NCBI GenBank assembly: GCA_040218575.1 | Contig: JAVJRE010000006.1 | Location: forward strand, 1-64,000 | Source of the DNA: Alphaproteobacteria bacterium | GTDB lineage: Bacteria; Pseudomonadota; Alphaproteobacteria; JAVJRE01 | Length of the DNA stretch: 64,000 nt | Direction of reading: 5' to 3' | Shown: positions 43,473 to 52,521 of the stretch, in pieces | Numbering within the stretch: position 1 is the stretch's first letter | Layout: every line of letters begins with the position of its first letter | The notes under the pieces: model-generated | What the model was told of the DNA's origin: nothing | What the model saw: the letters and a program-made list of their open reading frames with translations, nothing else | The model's database searches: none | Program-made: the position numbers and the translations under genes

Positions 43473-44362
43473 ATCAGGCGGGCCAGCGAGTCCACCACCG
43501 CCAGGCCGGCGCGCGGCGGCGTCCGGTCCTGGTGGTGCCAGACCAGCGACACCGCGTTGAGGACCAGACCCCACATGGCTAGGCGCTGGCGGTCATAGCC
43601 GGTGGTCTCGGCCAGGATGGCGAGGCGGCGGGCCAGCGCCGCCGGCCCGAACAGATGAGCCGCTGCAGGGCCGTCCGGGTTTTGCAGCAGGGCGGCGCCA
43701 TCGGCCGCGCCCTCGCCGGTGACACCCCAGGGATCAATGGCGATCCACCGCCCGCCGTCGCCATCGTCGTGGCGCAACACATTCTCATGGTGCAGATCGC
43801 CATGCAGAAGCAGCGGCGGCGACGGCGGCGACGCCAGCAGGTCATGGCAAAGCGATCGCGCCCGGTCCAGCAGGCCGGACCACGGGGCAAGCGCCGGCGC
43901 GGCGGCCGGGCGATGGAGGGTGGCGGTGACATCGGCCAGGGTCTGAAACGGCGGGGCGCCGGCACCAGCCGGTGGCGGCACGTGCAGTGCTGCCATCAGG
44001 CGGCCGAGAATTTCCGTGGCCCGGTCGTCATTGCCAGCGCGCGACAGCGTGTCGAGGCGCTCGCCGGGAACCAGCCGCTGCAGCACCTGGGCCGGACCGG
44101 CGTCTGTCTCCACCATACCCACCAGCCGCACCATGGCCGGACCGGCGAAGGCGGCCAGCGCCGGCGGACCGAATCGCGCCTCGTCGCTGCCGCGACGGGG
44201 CAGTTTCAGCAGCAGCTTGCCGCCCGACGGGCCCCGGCCAGTGCGCCGCACCGGCCGCAGCCGGCTATTGAGACTGGTGAAAGCCGGTCCATCGGCCACC
44301 AGATCGAGGGCCGCAAGCGCCGAGTCGGAGAGGGGGTCGAGGGGGTCGGAGAGGGACGCCAT
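43469..44362 (-). CDS. Aminoglycoside/hydroxyurea phosphotransferase-like kinase
   Basis: This protein of about 297 residues has the eukaryote-like kinase fold of small-molecule kinases. It carries the catalytic loop LLHGDLHHENVL and the following DPWGVTGEGAADGAALL, which matches the APH(6)/hydroxyurea phosphotransferase group. The nucleotide-binding lysine is probably in KLLLKLPRRGSDEARFGP. The natural substrate is unknown, and resistance cannot be inferred from sequence. The ATG at 44362 is preferred over an in-frame GTG at 44392. Confidence 0.82.
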   Translation of the reverse strand: MASLSDPLDPLSDSALAALDLVADGPAFTSLNSRLRPVRRTGRGPSGGKLLLKLPRRGSDEARFGPPALAAFAGPAMVRLVGMVETDAGPAQVLQRLVPGERLDTLSRAGNDDRATEILGRLMAALHVPPPAGAGAPPFQTLADVTATLHRPAAAPALAPWSGLLDRARSLCHDLLASPPSPPLLLHGDLHHENVLRHDDGDGGRWIAIDPWGVTGEGAADGAALLQNPDGPAAAHLFGPAALARRLAILAETTGYDRQRLAMWGLVLNAVSLVWHHQDRTPPRAGLAVVDSLARLI

Positions 44363-44419
44363 CAGCCATGCTACCCCATGCCGCAGCGCCACACAGCGAC
44401 GCGGCGCTAGAGTGCGGTC

Positions 44420-45070
44420 ATGCCCGATGACGCCACGGCCGACAGCACTGCCGCGACCTTTCTAGCCTGCCTCCGCGAGGCGGCGGCCTTCGCCGACCCC
44501 TTCGACCACTGGCTGCTGCGCGAGGCGGTCAGCCGGCAAACTGCGGCGGCCATCTGTGCCCTGCCCTTCGCGCCGCCGGACGATCCGCGGCACGTGGGCC
44601 GGCGCGAGGACGACAACGAACGGCGTGTGTTCTTCAGCCCGGCCAATCAGGCGCGGTTCGCCGTGTGCGCCGGACTGGCGGCGGCGTTCGACAGTGCGCC
44701 GGTGCGTGACAGGCTGTCGGCGATGACCGGCGCGCGCCTGGACGGCGCCCGTCTGCGTATTGAATACTGCATGGACCGGCCGGGCTTCTGGCTGGAGCCA
44801 CATACCGACATCGCCGTCAAACGCTTCACCATGGTGATCTATCTGGCGGATGATCCGGCCCTGGCGGACGCCGGCACCGATATTCTTGAAGGCCCGCCGG
44901 ACCACGTCCATGTGCGCACCGCCCCCTATGGCCGGGGCCGGGGCGTCATCTTCGTGCCGGCAGCGAACACCTGGCACGGCGTCGGCCACACGCCCATAAG
45001 GGGCGAGCGCCGCTCGCTGATCGTCAATTATGTAAGCCCCGACTGGCGGGCGACCCACGAACTCTGCTGA
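44420..45070 (+). CDS. 2-oxoglutarate/Fe(II)-dependent oxygenase
   Basis: This 216-residue protein has the iron triad H128-T-D130 and H186 in TWHGVGH, and a 2-oxoglutarate-binding arginine near R197-R198 in ERRSLIVNYV. The short length and layout match small prolyl-4-hydroxylase-like or sugar/nucleotide hydroxylases. The substrate is unknown. It is convergent with rho, with only one base between the two stop codons. Confidence 0.85.
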   Translation: MPDDATADSTAATFLACLREAAAFADPFDHWLLREAVSRQTAAAICALPFAPPDDPRHVGRREDDNERRVFFSPANQARFAVCAGLAAAFDSAPVRDRLSAMTGARLDGARLRIEYCMDRPGFWLEPHTDIAVKRFTMVIYLADDPALADAGTDILEGPPDHVHVRTAPYGRGRGVIFVPAANTWHGVGHTPIRGERRSLIVNYVSPDWRATHELC

Positions 45071-45071
45071 G

Positions 45072-46346
45072 CTATTGGTTCATCGACTGGAAGAAATCGG
45101 CGTTGGACTTTGACGTGCGCAGCTTGTCCAGCAGGAACTCCATGGCGTCGCTGGTTCCCATGGGCGAGAGGATGCGCCGCAGGATGAATATCTTCGACAG
45201 CTCATCGCGGGGCATCAGCAGCTCTTCCTTGCGGGTGCCGGACTTCTGAATATCCACCGACGGGAAGACACGCCGGTCCGACAGCTTGCGGTCGAGAACG
45301 ATTTCCGAGTTGCCGGTGCCTTTGAACTCTTCAAAGATCACTTCATCCATGCGGCTGCCGGTGTCGATCAGCGCGGTGGCGATGATGGTCAGTGAACCGC
45401 CTTCCTCGATATTGCGCGCCGCACCGAAGAAGCGCTTTGGCTTCTGCAGGGCGTTGGCGTCAACGCCGCCGGTCAGCACCTTGCCAGAGCTTGGCACCAC
45501 GGTGTTGTAGGCGCGGCCGAGACGGGTGATGGAGTCCAGCAGGATGACCACATCGCGCTTGTGCTCCACCAGCCGCTTGGCCTTCTCCAGCACCATCTCC
45601 GTCACCTGCACGTGGCGTGTCGCCGGCTCATCGAAGGTGGAGGAAATAACCTCGCCCTTGACCGAGCGGGCCATGTCGGTGACTTCCTCCGGCCGTTCAT
45701 CGATCAGCAGGACGATGAGATAGACTTCCGGATGATTGGCGGTGATGGAGTGGGCAATAGCCTGCATCATCACGGTTTTGCCGGTACGCGGCGGGGCGAC
45801 GATGATCGCCCGCTGGCCCTTGCCGAGTGGCGCCACCAGGTCAATCACCCGCGCCGTCATGTCCTTGGTCTTTGACGGCTTGTCGCTCTCGCTCGGCTCT
45901 ACTTCCAGATTGATGCGCTCGTCGGGATAAAGCGGCGTCAGGTTGTCGAAGTTGATGCGGTGGCGCACCTCTTCCGGCTCCTGGAAGTTGATGCGATTGA
46001 CCTTCATCAGGGCGAAATAGCGCTCGCCGTCGCGCGGCGCGCGAATCTGCCCCTCCACCGTATCACCGGTGCGCAGGCCGAAGCGGCGAAGCTGGGTTGT
46101 GTTGACGTAAATGTCGTCGGGCCCCGGCAGATAATTGGACTCCGGCGAACGAAGGAAGCCAAAGCCGTCCTGTAGCACCTCGATGACCCCGGCGCCGAAG
46201 ATCGGCACGTCATTACGGGCCAGTTGTTTGAGGATCGAGAACATCATGTCCTGGCGGCGCAGGGCCGAGGCGTTCTCGATTTCAAGTTCCTCGGCGAAGG
46301 ACAAGAGGTCGGCCGGAGACTTGAGCTTCAGTTCTGTAAGATCCAT
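45072..46346 (-). CDS. rho: Transcription termination factor Rho
   Basis: This 424-residue RNA helicase has the N-terminal RNA-binding cold-shock-like domain ([39 protein letters not shown]) read in pieces: [13 protein letters not shown], then [16 protein letters not shown]. The ATPase domain carries the P-loop APPRTGKT (about 184-191), [12 protein letters not shown], and [15 protein letters not shown]. It ends transcription at C-rich unstructured RNA. The ATG at 46346 fits the family's usual start. The upstream leader is described separately. Confidence 0.97.
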   Translation of the reverse strand: MDLTELKLKSPADLLSFAEELEIENASALRRQDMMFSILKQLARNDVPIFGAGVIEVLQDGFGFLRSPESNYLPGPDDIYVNTTQLRRFGLRTGDTVEGQIRAPRDGERYFALMKVNRINFQEPEEVRHRINFDNLTPLYPDERINLEVEPSESDKPSKTKDMTARVIDLVAPLGKGQRAIIVAPPRTGKTVMMQAIAHSITANHPEVYLIVLLIDERPEEVTDMARSVKGEVISSTFDEPATRHVQVTEMVLEKAKRLVEHKRDVVILLDSITRLGRAYNTVVPSSGKVLTGGVDANALQKPKRFFGAARNIEEGGSLTIIATALIDTGSRMDEVIFEEFKGTGNSEIVLDRKLSDRRVFPSVDIQKSGTRKEELLMPRDELSKIFILRRILSPMGTSDAMEFLLDKLRTSKSNADFFQSMNQ

Positions 46347-46744
46347 GGAGGGGTCAGCAATTCTGTAGTGGAAAGGGTGGTGGGGCGAAAAGGGCGTCAG
46401 GCGCAACAGCGGACGGTCGGCCCGATAGGACTCCCGTCAGGACACCACTCAAACCGGCATACCCGTGATCGCAAGACGTCAGATGCGCGGACGCAGGGAA
46501 GCAGAGAGGTCAGAGCGGGAACGCGGGAAGAGGAGGGAAGCGGCCTCGGACGAAGCGCTGAACGAAAGGCGCGGAATAGAGAGCGTCGCGCCGGTTGCCC
46601 CTCTCTTAAGCCGCCGGCCGGTCCCTGTCAAAGGCAAAAAGCACGGAATTCGCGGGACATCCGGGGAATCCACCCGCGGCCACCGCCTGATCCCGGCCAC
46701 ACAGGGCCGCCGGCAGCAGCGGCCGGCGGAATCGTTATCGGGCC
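46347..46744 (-). promoter_or_regulatory. rho leader region with C-rich tract
   Basis: These 398 bp between hemJ and rho contain no gene with support. Read on the minus strand, about 46490-46550 is strongly C/T-rich and poor in G, and a further pyrimidine run (CACCACCCTTTCCAC) lies 20-40 bases before the rho ATG. Such C-over-G stretches are what Rho binds, so this may be a rut-like site for autogenous control as in other bacteria. No promoter boxes were firmly placed. Confidence 0.45.
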
Positions 46745-47170
46745 CTAGAACGGCTTGACCACCGCCATGATGACGATGACCACCATGAGCAGCGCCGGCG
46801 CCTCGTTCCACCAGCGATAGAAGCGCGCCGGCCGCCGGTTACGGCCATCGCGAAGGGCCTGGAACCACGCCGCATAGACATGATGCAGGACGGTGAGAGC
46901 GACCACCGCCAGCGCCTTCACATGAAACCATGGCTGGGTCCAGGCCTGGATATTGATCATCATCCACAGGCCGAAGACCCAGGCGGCGATCATGGCCGGG
47001 TTCATGATGGCGCGCAGCAGGCGACGCTCCATCACCGTGAAGGTTGCCGCCTGGACGGAGCCCGGCTCCGCCGCCGCATGATAGACGAACAGGCGCGGCA
47101 GATAGAGCAGCCCGGCCATCCAGGCGATGACGCTGATGATGTGCAGGGCGCGCAACCAGTCATGATCCAT
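46745..47170 (-). CDS. hemJ: Protoporphyrinogen oxidase HemJ
   Basis: This 141-residue integral membrane protein oxidises protoporphyrinogen IX to protoporphyrin IX in bacteria that lack HemG or HemY. The family marker is ALHIISVIAWMAGLLYLPRLFVYH, with a histidine that binds haem in the first helix. Four membrane segments are visible, with the conserved WFHVKALAVVALTVLHH segment. The ATG at 47170 is chosen; upstream sequence is unlike the family. It follows hemH by 11 bp and completes the hemE-hemH-hemJ group. Confidence 0.93.
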   Translation of the reverse strand: MDHDWLRALHIISVIAWMAGLLYLPRLFVYHAAAEPGSVQAATFTVMERRLLRAIMNPAMIAAWVFGLWMMINIQAWTQPWFHVKALAVVALTVLHHVYAAWFQALRDGRNRRPARFYRWWNEAPALLMVVIVIMAVVKPF

Positions 47171-47181
47171 GGGTCTGTTCC

Positions 47182-48480
47182 TCAGGTCGGCCGGACAGCG
47201 CCGGCGCCGCCGGCCGGGGCTGTGCCGGAAGGCGGGGCGGCAGGTAGGGCAGCAGACGGCAGGACGGAAGCCTGGCAGGGGCAGCGGCCAAAGCCGGCCG
47301 GGCACAGACGCCCGCCCGCCTGATTGACCGGCTGCGTCGTGTGGCGGGCCAGGGCCTGGCGCACCACGCCGGCGAGCCCGGCGATGAACGTCGGGTGGGT
47401 GGCCACCACCGGCACCCGCACATAGGCCGGCACGGCGGCGGCCTCGGCCGTCGCGCGATACTCGATGTCCAGCTCCACCAGGGTCTCGGAATGGTCAGAG
47501 ACGAAGGCGACAGGGACCACCACCAGGGCCCGGCCGTCAGCGCCGGCGCGGGCGATTTCCGCCTCGGTATCAGGACCGATCCAGGCCAGCGGCCCGACCC
47601 GGCTCTGATAGCACACCTGCCAGTCGCGGCCACGCTCCAGTGGCCGGGCCAGCGACCGCGCCGGCTGCGCCTGGCCAAGGCCGGCGACAATCGCGGCGGC
47701 GGTCTGTTCCACCTGCCAGGCATAGGGATCGCCGCCGGCCACGATCTTTTCCGGCAGGCCGTGGGCGGAGAAGAGGATACGCGGTTCAGCGCCCGGCGCC
47801 TGACGAGCGGCTTCGGTCAGGCCCGCGGCCAACAGGTCCGCGAGGGCGGCAATCCAGCCGCCATCCAGCGGCCAGCAGCAGACCCGGCGGGTTGGCGCCT
47901 GCAGGCCGGCCCGCCGGGCGGCACGGTCCCAGTCGGAGAAGGAAGAGCCGGTGGTGGTGGTGGAGAATTGCGGATAGAGCGGCACCAGCAGTATCCGGTC
48001 TGGCTGCCAGCGGGCGACCTCCTGCGCCACCGCATCAGATTGCGGTGCCCAGTACCGCATGCAGACAAAGACGCGACAGGTCGGCGGGTCGCTCAGGGTG
48101 GGGCCTGTTGGGGCGCCTGGCGTGGCACTTGTCGGGACGCCTGGCGCGGTGGGGGGCGCGGTGGAGAGATGGGACGTTTCCGGCGGCGTTGAATGCAGCG
48201 CATCCTGCAACGCGCTGGCCTGGGCCCGGGTATTGGCCAGCAGTGGCGAGCCGCCGCCCAGATGATCATAGATGGCGCGGGCCACCGGCGCGCGACGGCG
48301 GCTGATCAACTGCGCCAGCAGCCAGCGAACCGGTCCCGGCGCGCCGATGATCGCCGGATCATTGAACAGGTTGAAGAGGAACGGCTGCACCGCCCGCGGC
48401 CCATCGGGGCCACCCAGATTGAACAGGACGATGGCTGTGCGCTCCGCCTGGCCATCCGCTGACGGGCCGGCCTTCGTCAT
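47182..48480 (-). CDS. hemH: Ferrochelatase with an internal low-complexity insert
   Basis: This 432-residue enzyme inserts Fe2+ into protoporphyrin IX. Family blocks include VLFNLGGPD, the MRYWAPQ region and the active-site histidine in FSAHGLPEKIV. QSRVGPLAWIGPDTE follows, and FVSDHSETLVELDIEY ends the core. A C-terminal cysteine cluster (CPAGFGRCPCQ) may bind an iron-sulfur cluster, as reported for some ferrochelatases. A Pro/Thr/Ala-rich insert (about residues 97-132) separates the first two blocks and is unusual. Its start overlaps the hemE stop by ATGA. Confidence 0.94.
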   Translation of the reverse strand: MTKAGPSADGQAERTAIVLFNLGGPDGPRAVQPFLFNLFNDPAIIGAPGPVRWLLAQLISRRRAPVARAIYDHLGGGSPLLANTRAQASALQDALHSTPPETSHLSTAPPTAPGVPTSATPGAPTGPTLSDPPTCRVFVCMRYWAPQSDAVAQEVARWQPDRILLVPLYPQFSTTTTGSSFSDWDRAARRAGLQAPTRRVCCWPLDGGWIAALADLLAAGLTEAARQAPGAEPRILFSAHGLPEKIVAGGDPYAWQVEQTAAAIVAGLGQAQPARSLARPLERGRDWQVCYQSRVGPLAWIGPDTEAEIARAGADGRALVVVPVAFVSDHSETLVELDIEYRATAEAAAVPAYVRVPVVATHPTFIAGLAGVVRQALARHTTQPVNQAGGRLCPAGFGRCPCQASVLPSAALPAAPPSGTAPAGGAGAVRPT

Positions 48481-49535
48481 GGGGCCGGTCCGAAACCGCT
48501 CACCGCATGAACCCGGTCGACCACCTGCGCCACATGCTCCGGCGGTGTCTGCGGCACGACTCCATGGCCAAGGTTGAAGACGAACGGACCTCCGGCCAGG
48601 GCGCCGGTGATGTGATCCACCGCCCGGTCCAGCCCGTCGCCACCGGCGACCAGACGCATGGGGTCCAGATTGCCCTGCACCGTCACCTGCGGTTGCAGAG
48701 TGTCCGCCGCCCAGTGGACCGCCAGCCCCTGGTCAATGGAGATGCCGGAGACGCCGGTATCGTTTGCATAGGTCTGGTAGCCGATACCGGCCCCCCGCGG
48801 AAAGCCAATGATCGGCACGTCCGGTACGGCGGCATGCACCCGCGCCACCAGCCGGCGGGTCGGCGCGATACACCAGGCGGCGAAGTCCATGGCCGGGATG
48901 GCGCCGGCCCAGCTATCGAATATCTGCAGCACCTGGGCGCCGGCCCGCACCTGTCCGATCAGATGATCGGCGATGGCGTCGGCCAACCGGTCCAGCAGTC
49001 GGGCAAAGGCCACAGGGTGGCGCAGGGCGAAGAGACGGGCCACGGCCCAGTCGCGACTGCCACTACCTTCGATCATGTAAGCCGCCAGAGTCCATGGCGC
49101 ACCGGCAAAGCCGATGAGCGCGACCGGCGGCTTGAGCTCCGCCCGCACACGAGCGATAGCCTCATAGACCGGCGCCAGATCATCCGCCAGGCGCGAAGAC
49201 TCCAGCCGGTCCACATCAGCCGGATCGGACAAGGGCGCAAGCTTTGGCCCTTCACCTTCCACAAACCAAACCTTGCGGCCCAGCGCCTGGGGCACCACCA
49301 GAATGTCGGAGAAAATGATCGCCGCATCCAGATCAAAACGATGCAGCGGCTGCAGCGTGGCCTGTGCCGCCAGCGCCGGCGAATAGCAGAAATCCAGAAA
49401 GCCGGAGGCCTGCTGACGGGTCTGGCGATATTCCGGAAGATAGCGTCCGGCCTGCCGCATGAGCCACACCGGCAGGCGCGACGGCCGGCGACGGGCCAGA
49501 GCATCGAGCAGGGGATAGGGGCCGGGTGGGGTCAT
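48477..49535 (-). CDS. hemE: Uroporphyrinogen decarboxylase
   Basis: This 352-residue cytosolic enzyme converts uroporphyrinogen III to coproporphyrinogen III in haem synthesis. It has the substrate-binding PVWLMRQAGRYLPEYR signature near the N-terminus and the GFAGAPWTLAAYMIEG signature in the middle. The ATG at 49535 is the only start that gives the normal N-terminus; the in-frame start at 49613 would add 26 unlike residues. It is the gene next to the predicted origin, as in Caulobacter and Rickettsia, and is coupled to hemH. Confidence 0.96.
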   Translation of the reverse strand: MTPPGPYPLLDALARRRPSRLPVWLMRQAGRYLPEYRQTRQQASGFLDFCYSPALAAQATLQPLHRFDLDAAIIFSDILVVPQALGRKVWFVEGEGPKLAPLSDPADVDRLESSRLADDLAPVYEAIARVRAELKPPVALIGFAGAPWTLAAYMIEGSGSRDWAVARLFALRHPVAFARLLDRLADAIADHLIGQVRAGAQVLQIFDSWAGAIPAMDFAAWCIAPTRRLVARVHAAVPDVPIIGFPRGAGIGYQTYANDTGVSGISIDQGLAVHWAADTLQPQVTVQGNLDPMRLVAGGDGLDRAVDHITGALAGGPFVFNLGHGVVPQTPPEHVAQVVDRVHAVSGFGPAP

Positions 49536-50088
49536 GAAACTGTGTGCTGTCTGTAGCAGAAAAGGCGATGCCGGAATGTGGTCGGTCGCTGTCTTACCAT
49601 ACAGGCAGACCATTGTGCATGAGCCGGCAAACCCGGAAGGTGGGCGGGCGATAGCGTGTTTGTCGTTTGACCACGAAGCGGCGTTGGCCCGGAACTATGC
49701 GATCCCCCTCCTTACTAGACTCTTATATATAGAGTTAGGTTGAAGATGTTGTTGGACGCTGGAACAACGGGGATCAAACGCTGCCCGGTCGATTGTCCCG
49801 ATGCCAGGCGGGTTAGCTGCTGTCTGGAGAAAGCCGGGAACGAGCCGAGGATAAGGGTGGTCACGAGGCCACGCCATAAACGGGAGTCCCGGGCATAACC
49901 TGATCCCATGCCGGAGTCGCACAGGGGCCGCGCGGGATAGTCCACAGGCTGAATACCGGCGGTGCAGCGATGACGGAGTGGGGATGTAATTTCAGGGCTA
50001 TGGTGAAAAGCGCGACTTATCCCGGCTCTCACGATCCTATTCACAGGCCGGACCCTACGGTGTTCCGGACAAGGCGACAGGCGGGACA
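49536..50088. other. Predicted chromosomal replication origin (oriC)
   Basis: This 553-bp gene-free region lies between hemE (minus) and ppsR (plus), the site of oriC in Caulobacter and the gene pair shared with the Rickettsia origin. It contains a marked AT-rich island, about 49713-49745 (CTCTTATATATAGAGTTAGG), in otherwise GC-rich DNA; this could be the unwinding element. DnaA-box-like 9-mers with one mismatch to TTATNCACA lie at 49614-49622 (minus) and 50037-50045 (plus). Two-mismatch boxes lie at 49846-49854, 49890-49898 and 49938-49946. Three GANTC (CcrM methylation) sites occur at 49718, 49884 and 49914. No perfect DnaA box is present. Confidence 0.75.
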
Positions 50089-50958
50089 ATGAGTGATCAG
50101 GACGGGACAGCCGACTTAAGAGTGAGCCCGGATAAACCGGTCCACTTTCATCTGGTGTCGGATGCCACGGGCGAGACCATTTCCAGTCTCGGCAAGGCGG
50201 TTATCTCGCAGTTCGATATCAAGGCCCAGGAACATCTGTGGCCTCTGGTGCGCAATCGGACCATGGCCGACCGGGTGCTGGCCGGGGTGCGCCGCAACCG
50301 TGGCCTGGTCCTCTATACGATTGTCGAACCGGAACTGGATGCTTATCTGCGCGCCGGATGCGCTGACCTGAAGGTGCCGGTGCTGCCGGTTCTGGAACCT
50401 CTACTGGGAGCGCTGAGCCACTATCTGGGTTTGCCGCGCAAGCCCGCGCCCGGTCGCCAGCACGCCATGGACGCGGAGTATCACCGACGCATCGAGGCGG
50501 TCCATTTCACCATGGCCCATGATGACGGACAGGGACTGGACAGTATTGCCAGCGCCGATGTGATCCTGGTGGGCGTATCGCGCACATCCAAGACGCCGAC
50601 CTGCATCTATCTGGCCAATCGCGGGATCAAGTCAGCCAATGTGCCACTGGTGGAGGGGATCGCTGCGCCGCCGGGCCTGCCGGATGGCGGGTCGCCGGGG
50701 CCGCTGGTGGTTGGCCTGACCACCGAACCCGGTCGGCTGGTGCAGGTGCGTCGCGCCCGTCTTGCGACCATGGGGCAGACCACGGAAACGGACTATGTGG
50801 ATGCGGACGCGGTGCGAAAGGAACTGGCGGCAGCCAGGCGCTATTTCCAAAGTCGCGGTTGGCCGGTGATGGATGTGACCCGCTGGTCCATCGAGGAAAC
50901 GGCGGCGGCGGTGCTGGGGCTGCTGAACGAAAGACGGGACGCCGCGGGGCATTCATGA
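50089..50958 (+). CDS. ppsR: Bifunctional PEP synthase / pyruvate-phosphate dikinase regulatory protein
   Basis: This 289-residue protein (DUF299) switches PEP synthase or pyruvate-phosphate dikinase on and off by ADP-dependent phosphorylation and Pi-dependent dephosphorylation. The N-terminal FHLVSDATGETI and the P-loop-like GVSRTSKTPTCIYLANRG are diagnostic. No ppsA or ppdK gene is in the window. It is the first gene on the right of the predicted origin and starts the ppsR-maf-aroE-coaE-dnaQ run; its stop overlaps the maf start by ATGA. Confidence 0.95.
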   Translation: MSDQDGTADLRVSPDKPVHFHLVSDATGETISSLGKAVISQFDIKAQEHLWPLVRNRTMADRVLAGVRRNRGLVLYTIVEPELDAYLRAGCADLKVPVLPVLEPLLGALSHYLGLPRKPAPGRQHAMDAEYHRRIEAVHFTMAHDDGQGLDSIASADVILVGVSRTSKTPTCIYLANRGIKSANVPLVEGIAAPPGLPDGGSPGPLVVGLTTEPGRLVQVRRARLATMGQTTETDYVDADAVRKELAAARRYFQSRGWPVMDVTRWSIEETAAAVLGLLNERRDAAGHS

Positions 50959-51596
50959 CTCACGCGCCACGCCTGATCCTGGCGTCGACCAGCGCCACCC
51001 GTCAGCAGATGCTGCGCCAGGCCGGCGTGCCCTTCACCACGGATACGCCGCGCGTGGACGAGGCCATGCTGCGTGACAGTCTGCAGGCGGAAGGGGCGAG
51101 CCTGGAGGATGCGGTGGCCGCGCTGGCCGAGGCGAAGGCGATGAGCGTGGCACGGCGTCTGGATCACGGGCAGGCACTGGTCCTGGGCGCCGATTCCATT
51201 GCCGCCGTGACCATGACGGCCGCCGCGGACGGGTCCGCGGGGGATATGTGGCTGGAGAAGGCCAGCGACCGGGCGATGGCGCGGCAGGTCCTCGATCGGC
51301 TTAATGGCAGAACCCACCGCCTGGCCAGCGGTGCGGTGGTGGTGCGTGGCGACACCGCCATCTGGCGTCATGTGGCGGTGACCCGTCTGACCATGCGGCA
51401 GTGCTCGGCCACGTTCCTGGAGGCCTATCTCGACCGGTTGGGGGAGGCCGCCTTTGACACGGTCGGCTGCTATCATCTGGAGCGGCAGGGGGCGCAGCTC
51501 TTTTCACGGGTGGACGGCGATCTGTTTACGGTTCTGGGCCTGCCCTTGCTGCCGGTACTGGGCTTTCTGCGCGAGCACGGCGTAATCGACACATGA
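50955..51596 (+). CDS. maf: Maf-like nucleoside triphosphate pyrophosphatase
   Basis: This 213-residue Maf protein hydrolyses non-canonical or modified nucleoside triphosphates. The N-terminal LILASTSATRQQML matches the Maf S-x-x-R motif, with PRVDE, VLGADSI and EKASD following. The ATG overlaps the ppsR stop codon. In this order (ppsR, maf, aroE, coaE, dnaQ) the gene is the usual neighbour of alphaproteobacterial origins. Confidence 0.93.
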   Translation: MTHAPRLILASTSATRQQMLRQAGVPFTTDTPRVDEAMLRDSLQAEGASLEDAVAALAEAKAMSVARRLDHGQALVLGADSIAAVTMTAAADGSAGDMWLEKASDRAMARQVLDRLNGRTHRLASGAVVVRGDTAIWRHVAVTRLTMRQCSATFLEAYLDRLGEAAFDTVGCYHLERQGAQLFSRVDGDLFTVLGLPLLPVLGFLREHGVIDT

Positions 51597-51606
51597 GTGG
51601 TGAACC

Positions 51607-52512
51607 ATGAGCGGTGAGGGCGGACAAAAGCGGGCGGCGGTCATCGGCTGGCCGATAGACCATTCCCTGTCGCCGGTGATTCACCACTGGTGGCTGGCGG
51701 CGGAGGGGCTGACCGGCACCTACGAGCGGATCGCCGTGCCGCCGGCTGACCTGGCCGCTTTTCTGGATCGTTTGCGCGGCGAACCCGGATGGGCCGGGGT
51801 CAATGTGACGATTCCCCACAAGGAAACAGTAGCGCGGCTGGTTGACGAGGTGTCGGACGGCGCGCGCGCCACCGGCTCGGTCAATACGGTGGTGGTGCAG
51901 GACGGCCGGCTGACAGGCCATTCCACCGATGGGCCGGGGTTCATGGCGGGTCTGGACGAACAGGCGCCAGGCTACTCGCCGGATGCGGGTGGCGTGTGCC
52001 TGGTGGGCGCCGGTGGCGCAGCCCGTGCCGTGGCGGCGGCGGTGCTGATCGGCGGCGCCAGCCAGTTGATGATCGTCAATCGCACCCACCAGCGGGCGCT
52101 GGCCCTGCGCGATGCGCTGCTGGCCTGGCTGCCGGAACGCCAGCGCCAGGAGCCGGGCGGCGATGACCGTATTCTGGTGTCGCGCTGGGAAGATCGCGGC
52201 CGGGCCCTGACCGAAGCCCGGTTGCTGGTGAACGCCACCAGCCTCGGCATGACCGGACAGCCGGCCCTGCACCTGCCGCTTGGCCGGTTGCCGCCGGAGG
52301 CGGTGGTTTGTGATCTGGTCTACCGGCCGCTGGACACGGAGCTGTTGCGTCAGGCGCGGGCCCGCGGCAACCGGACGGTGGACGGGCTGGGCATGTTGTT
52401 GCACCAGGCGGCGCCGGCCTTCGAAATGTTCTTTGGCCGGCCGGTCAGGGTGACGACGGCGCTGCGCGACCACGTGCTGGCGGCGGCCGCTGTCGCCGCC
52501 GGCGAGAGCTGA
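51607..52512 (+). CDS. aroE: Shikimate 5-dehydrogenase
   Basis: This 301-residue NADPH-dependent enzyme reduces 3-dehydroshikimate in aromatic amino acid synthesis. Family motifs include the N-terminal IDHSLSPVIHHWW, the catalytic lysine in NVTIPHKE, the NTVV and GHSTDGPGF segments, and the Rossmann motif GAGGAARAV with NRTHQRA. The end of the protein, with LGMLLHQAAPAFEMFFG, is also typical. It is 10 bp after maf. Confidence 0.95.
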   Translation: MSGEGGQKRAAVIGWPIDHSLSPVIHHWWLAAEGLTGTYERIAVPPADLAAFLDRLRGEPGWAGVNVTIPHKETVARLVDEVSDGARATGSVNTVVVQDGRLTGHSTDGPGFMAGLDEQAPGYSPDAGGVCLVGAGGAARAVAAAVLIGGASQLMIVNRTHQRALALRDALLAWLPERQRQEPGGDDRILVSRWEDRGRALTEARLLVNATSLGMTGQPALHLPLGRLPPEAVVCDLVYRPLDTELLRQARARGNRTVDGLGMLLHQAAPAFEMFFGRPVRVTTALRDHVLAAAAVAAGES

Positions 52513-52521
52513 GCCGGCGCG

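Noticed and set aside
43469-44362. Calling the APH-like kinase an antibiotic-resistance gene
   Set aside because: The fold is shared by many housekeeping small-molecule kinases; there is no mobile context and sequence alone cannot show resistance.
49536-50088. A dnaA gene next to the predicted origin
   Set aside because: No DnaA-like protein is encoded anywhere in the window. In this group dnaA is often separate from oriC.
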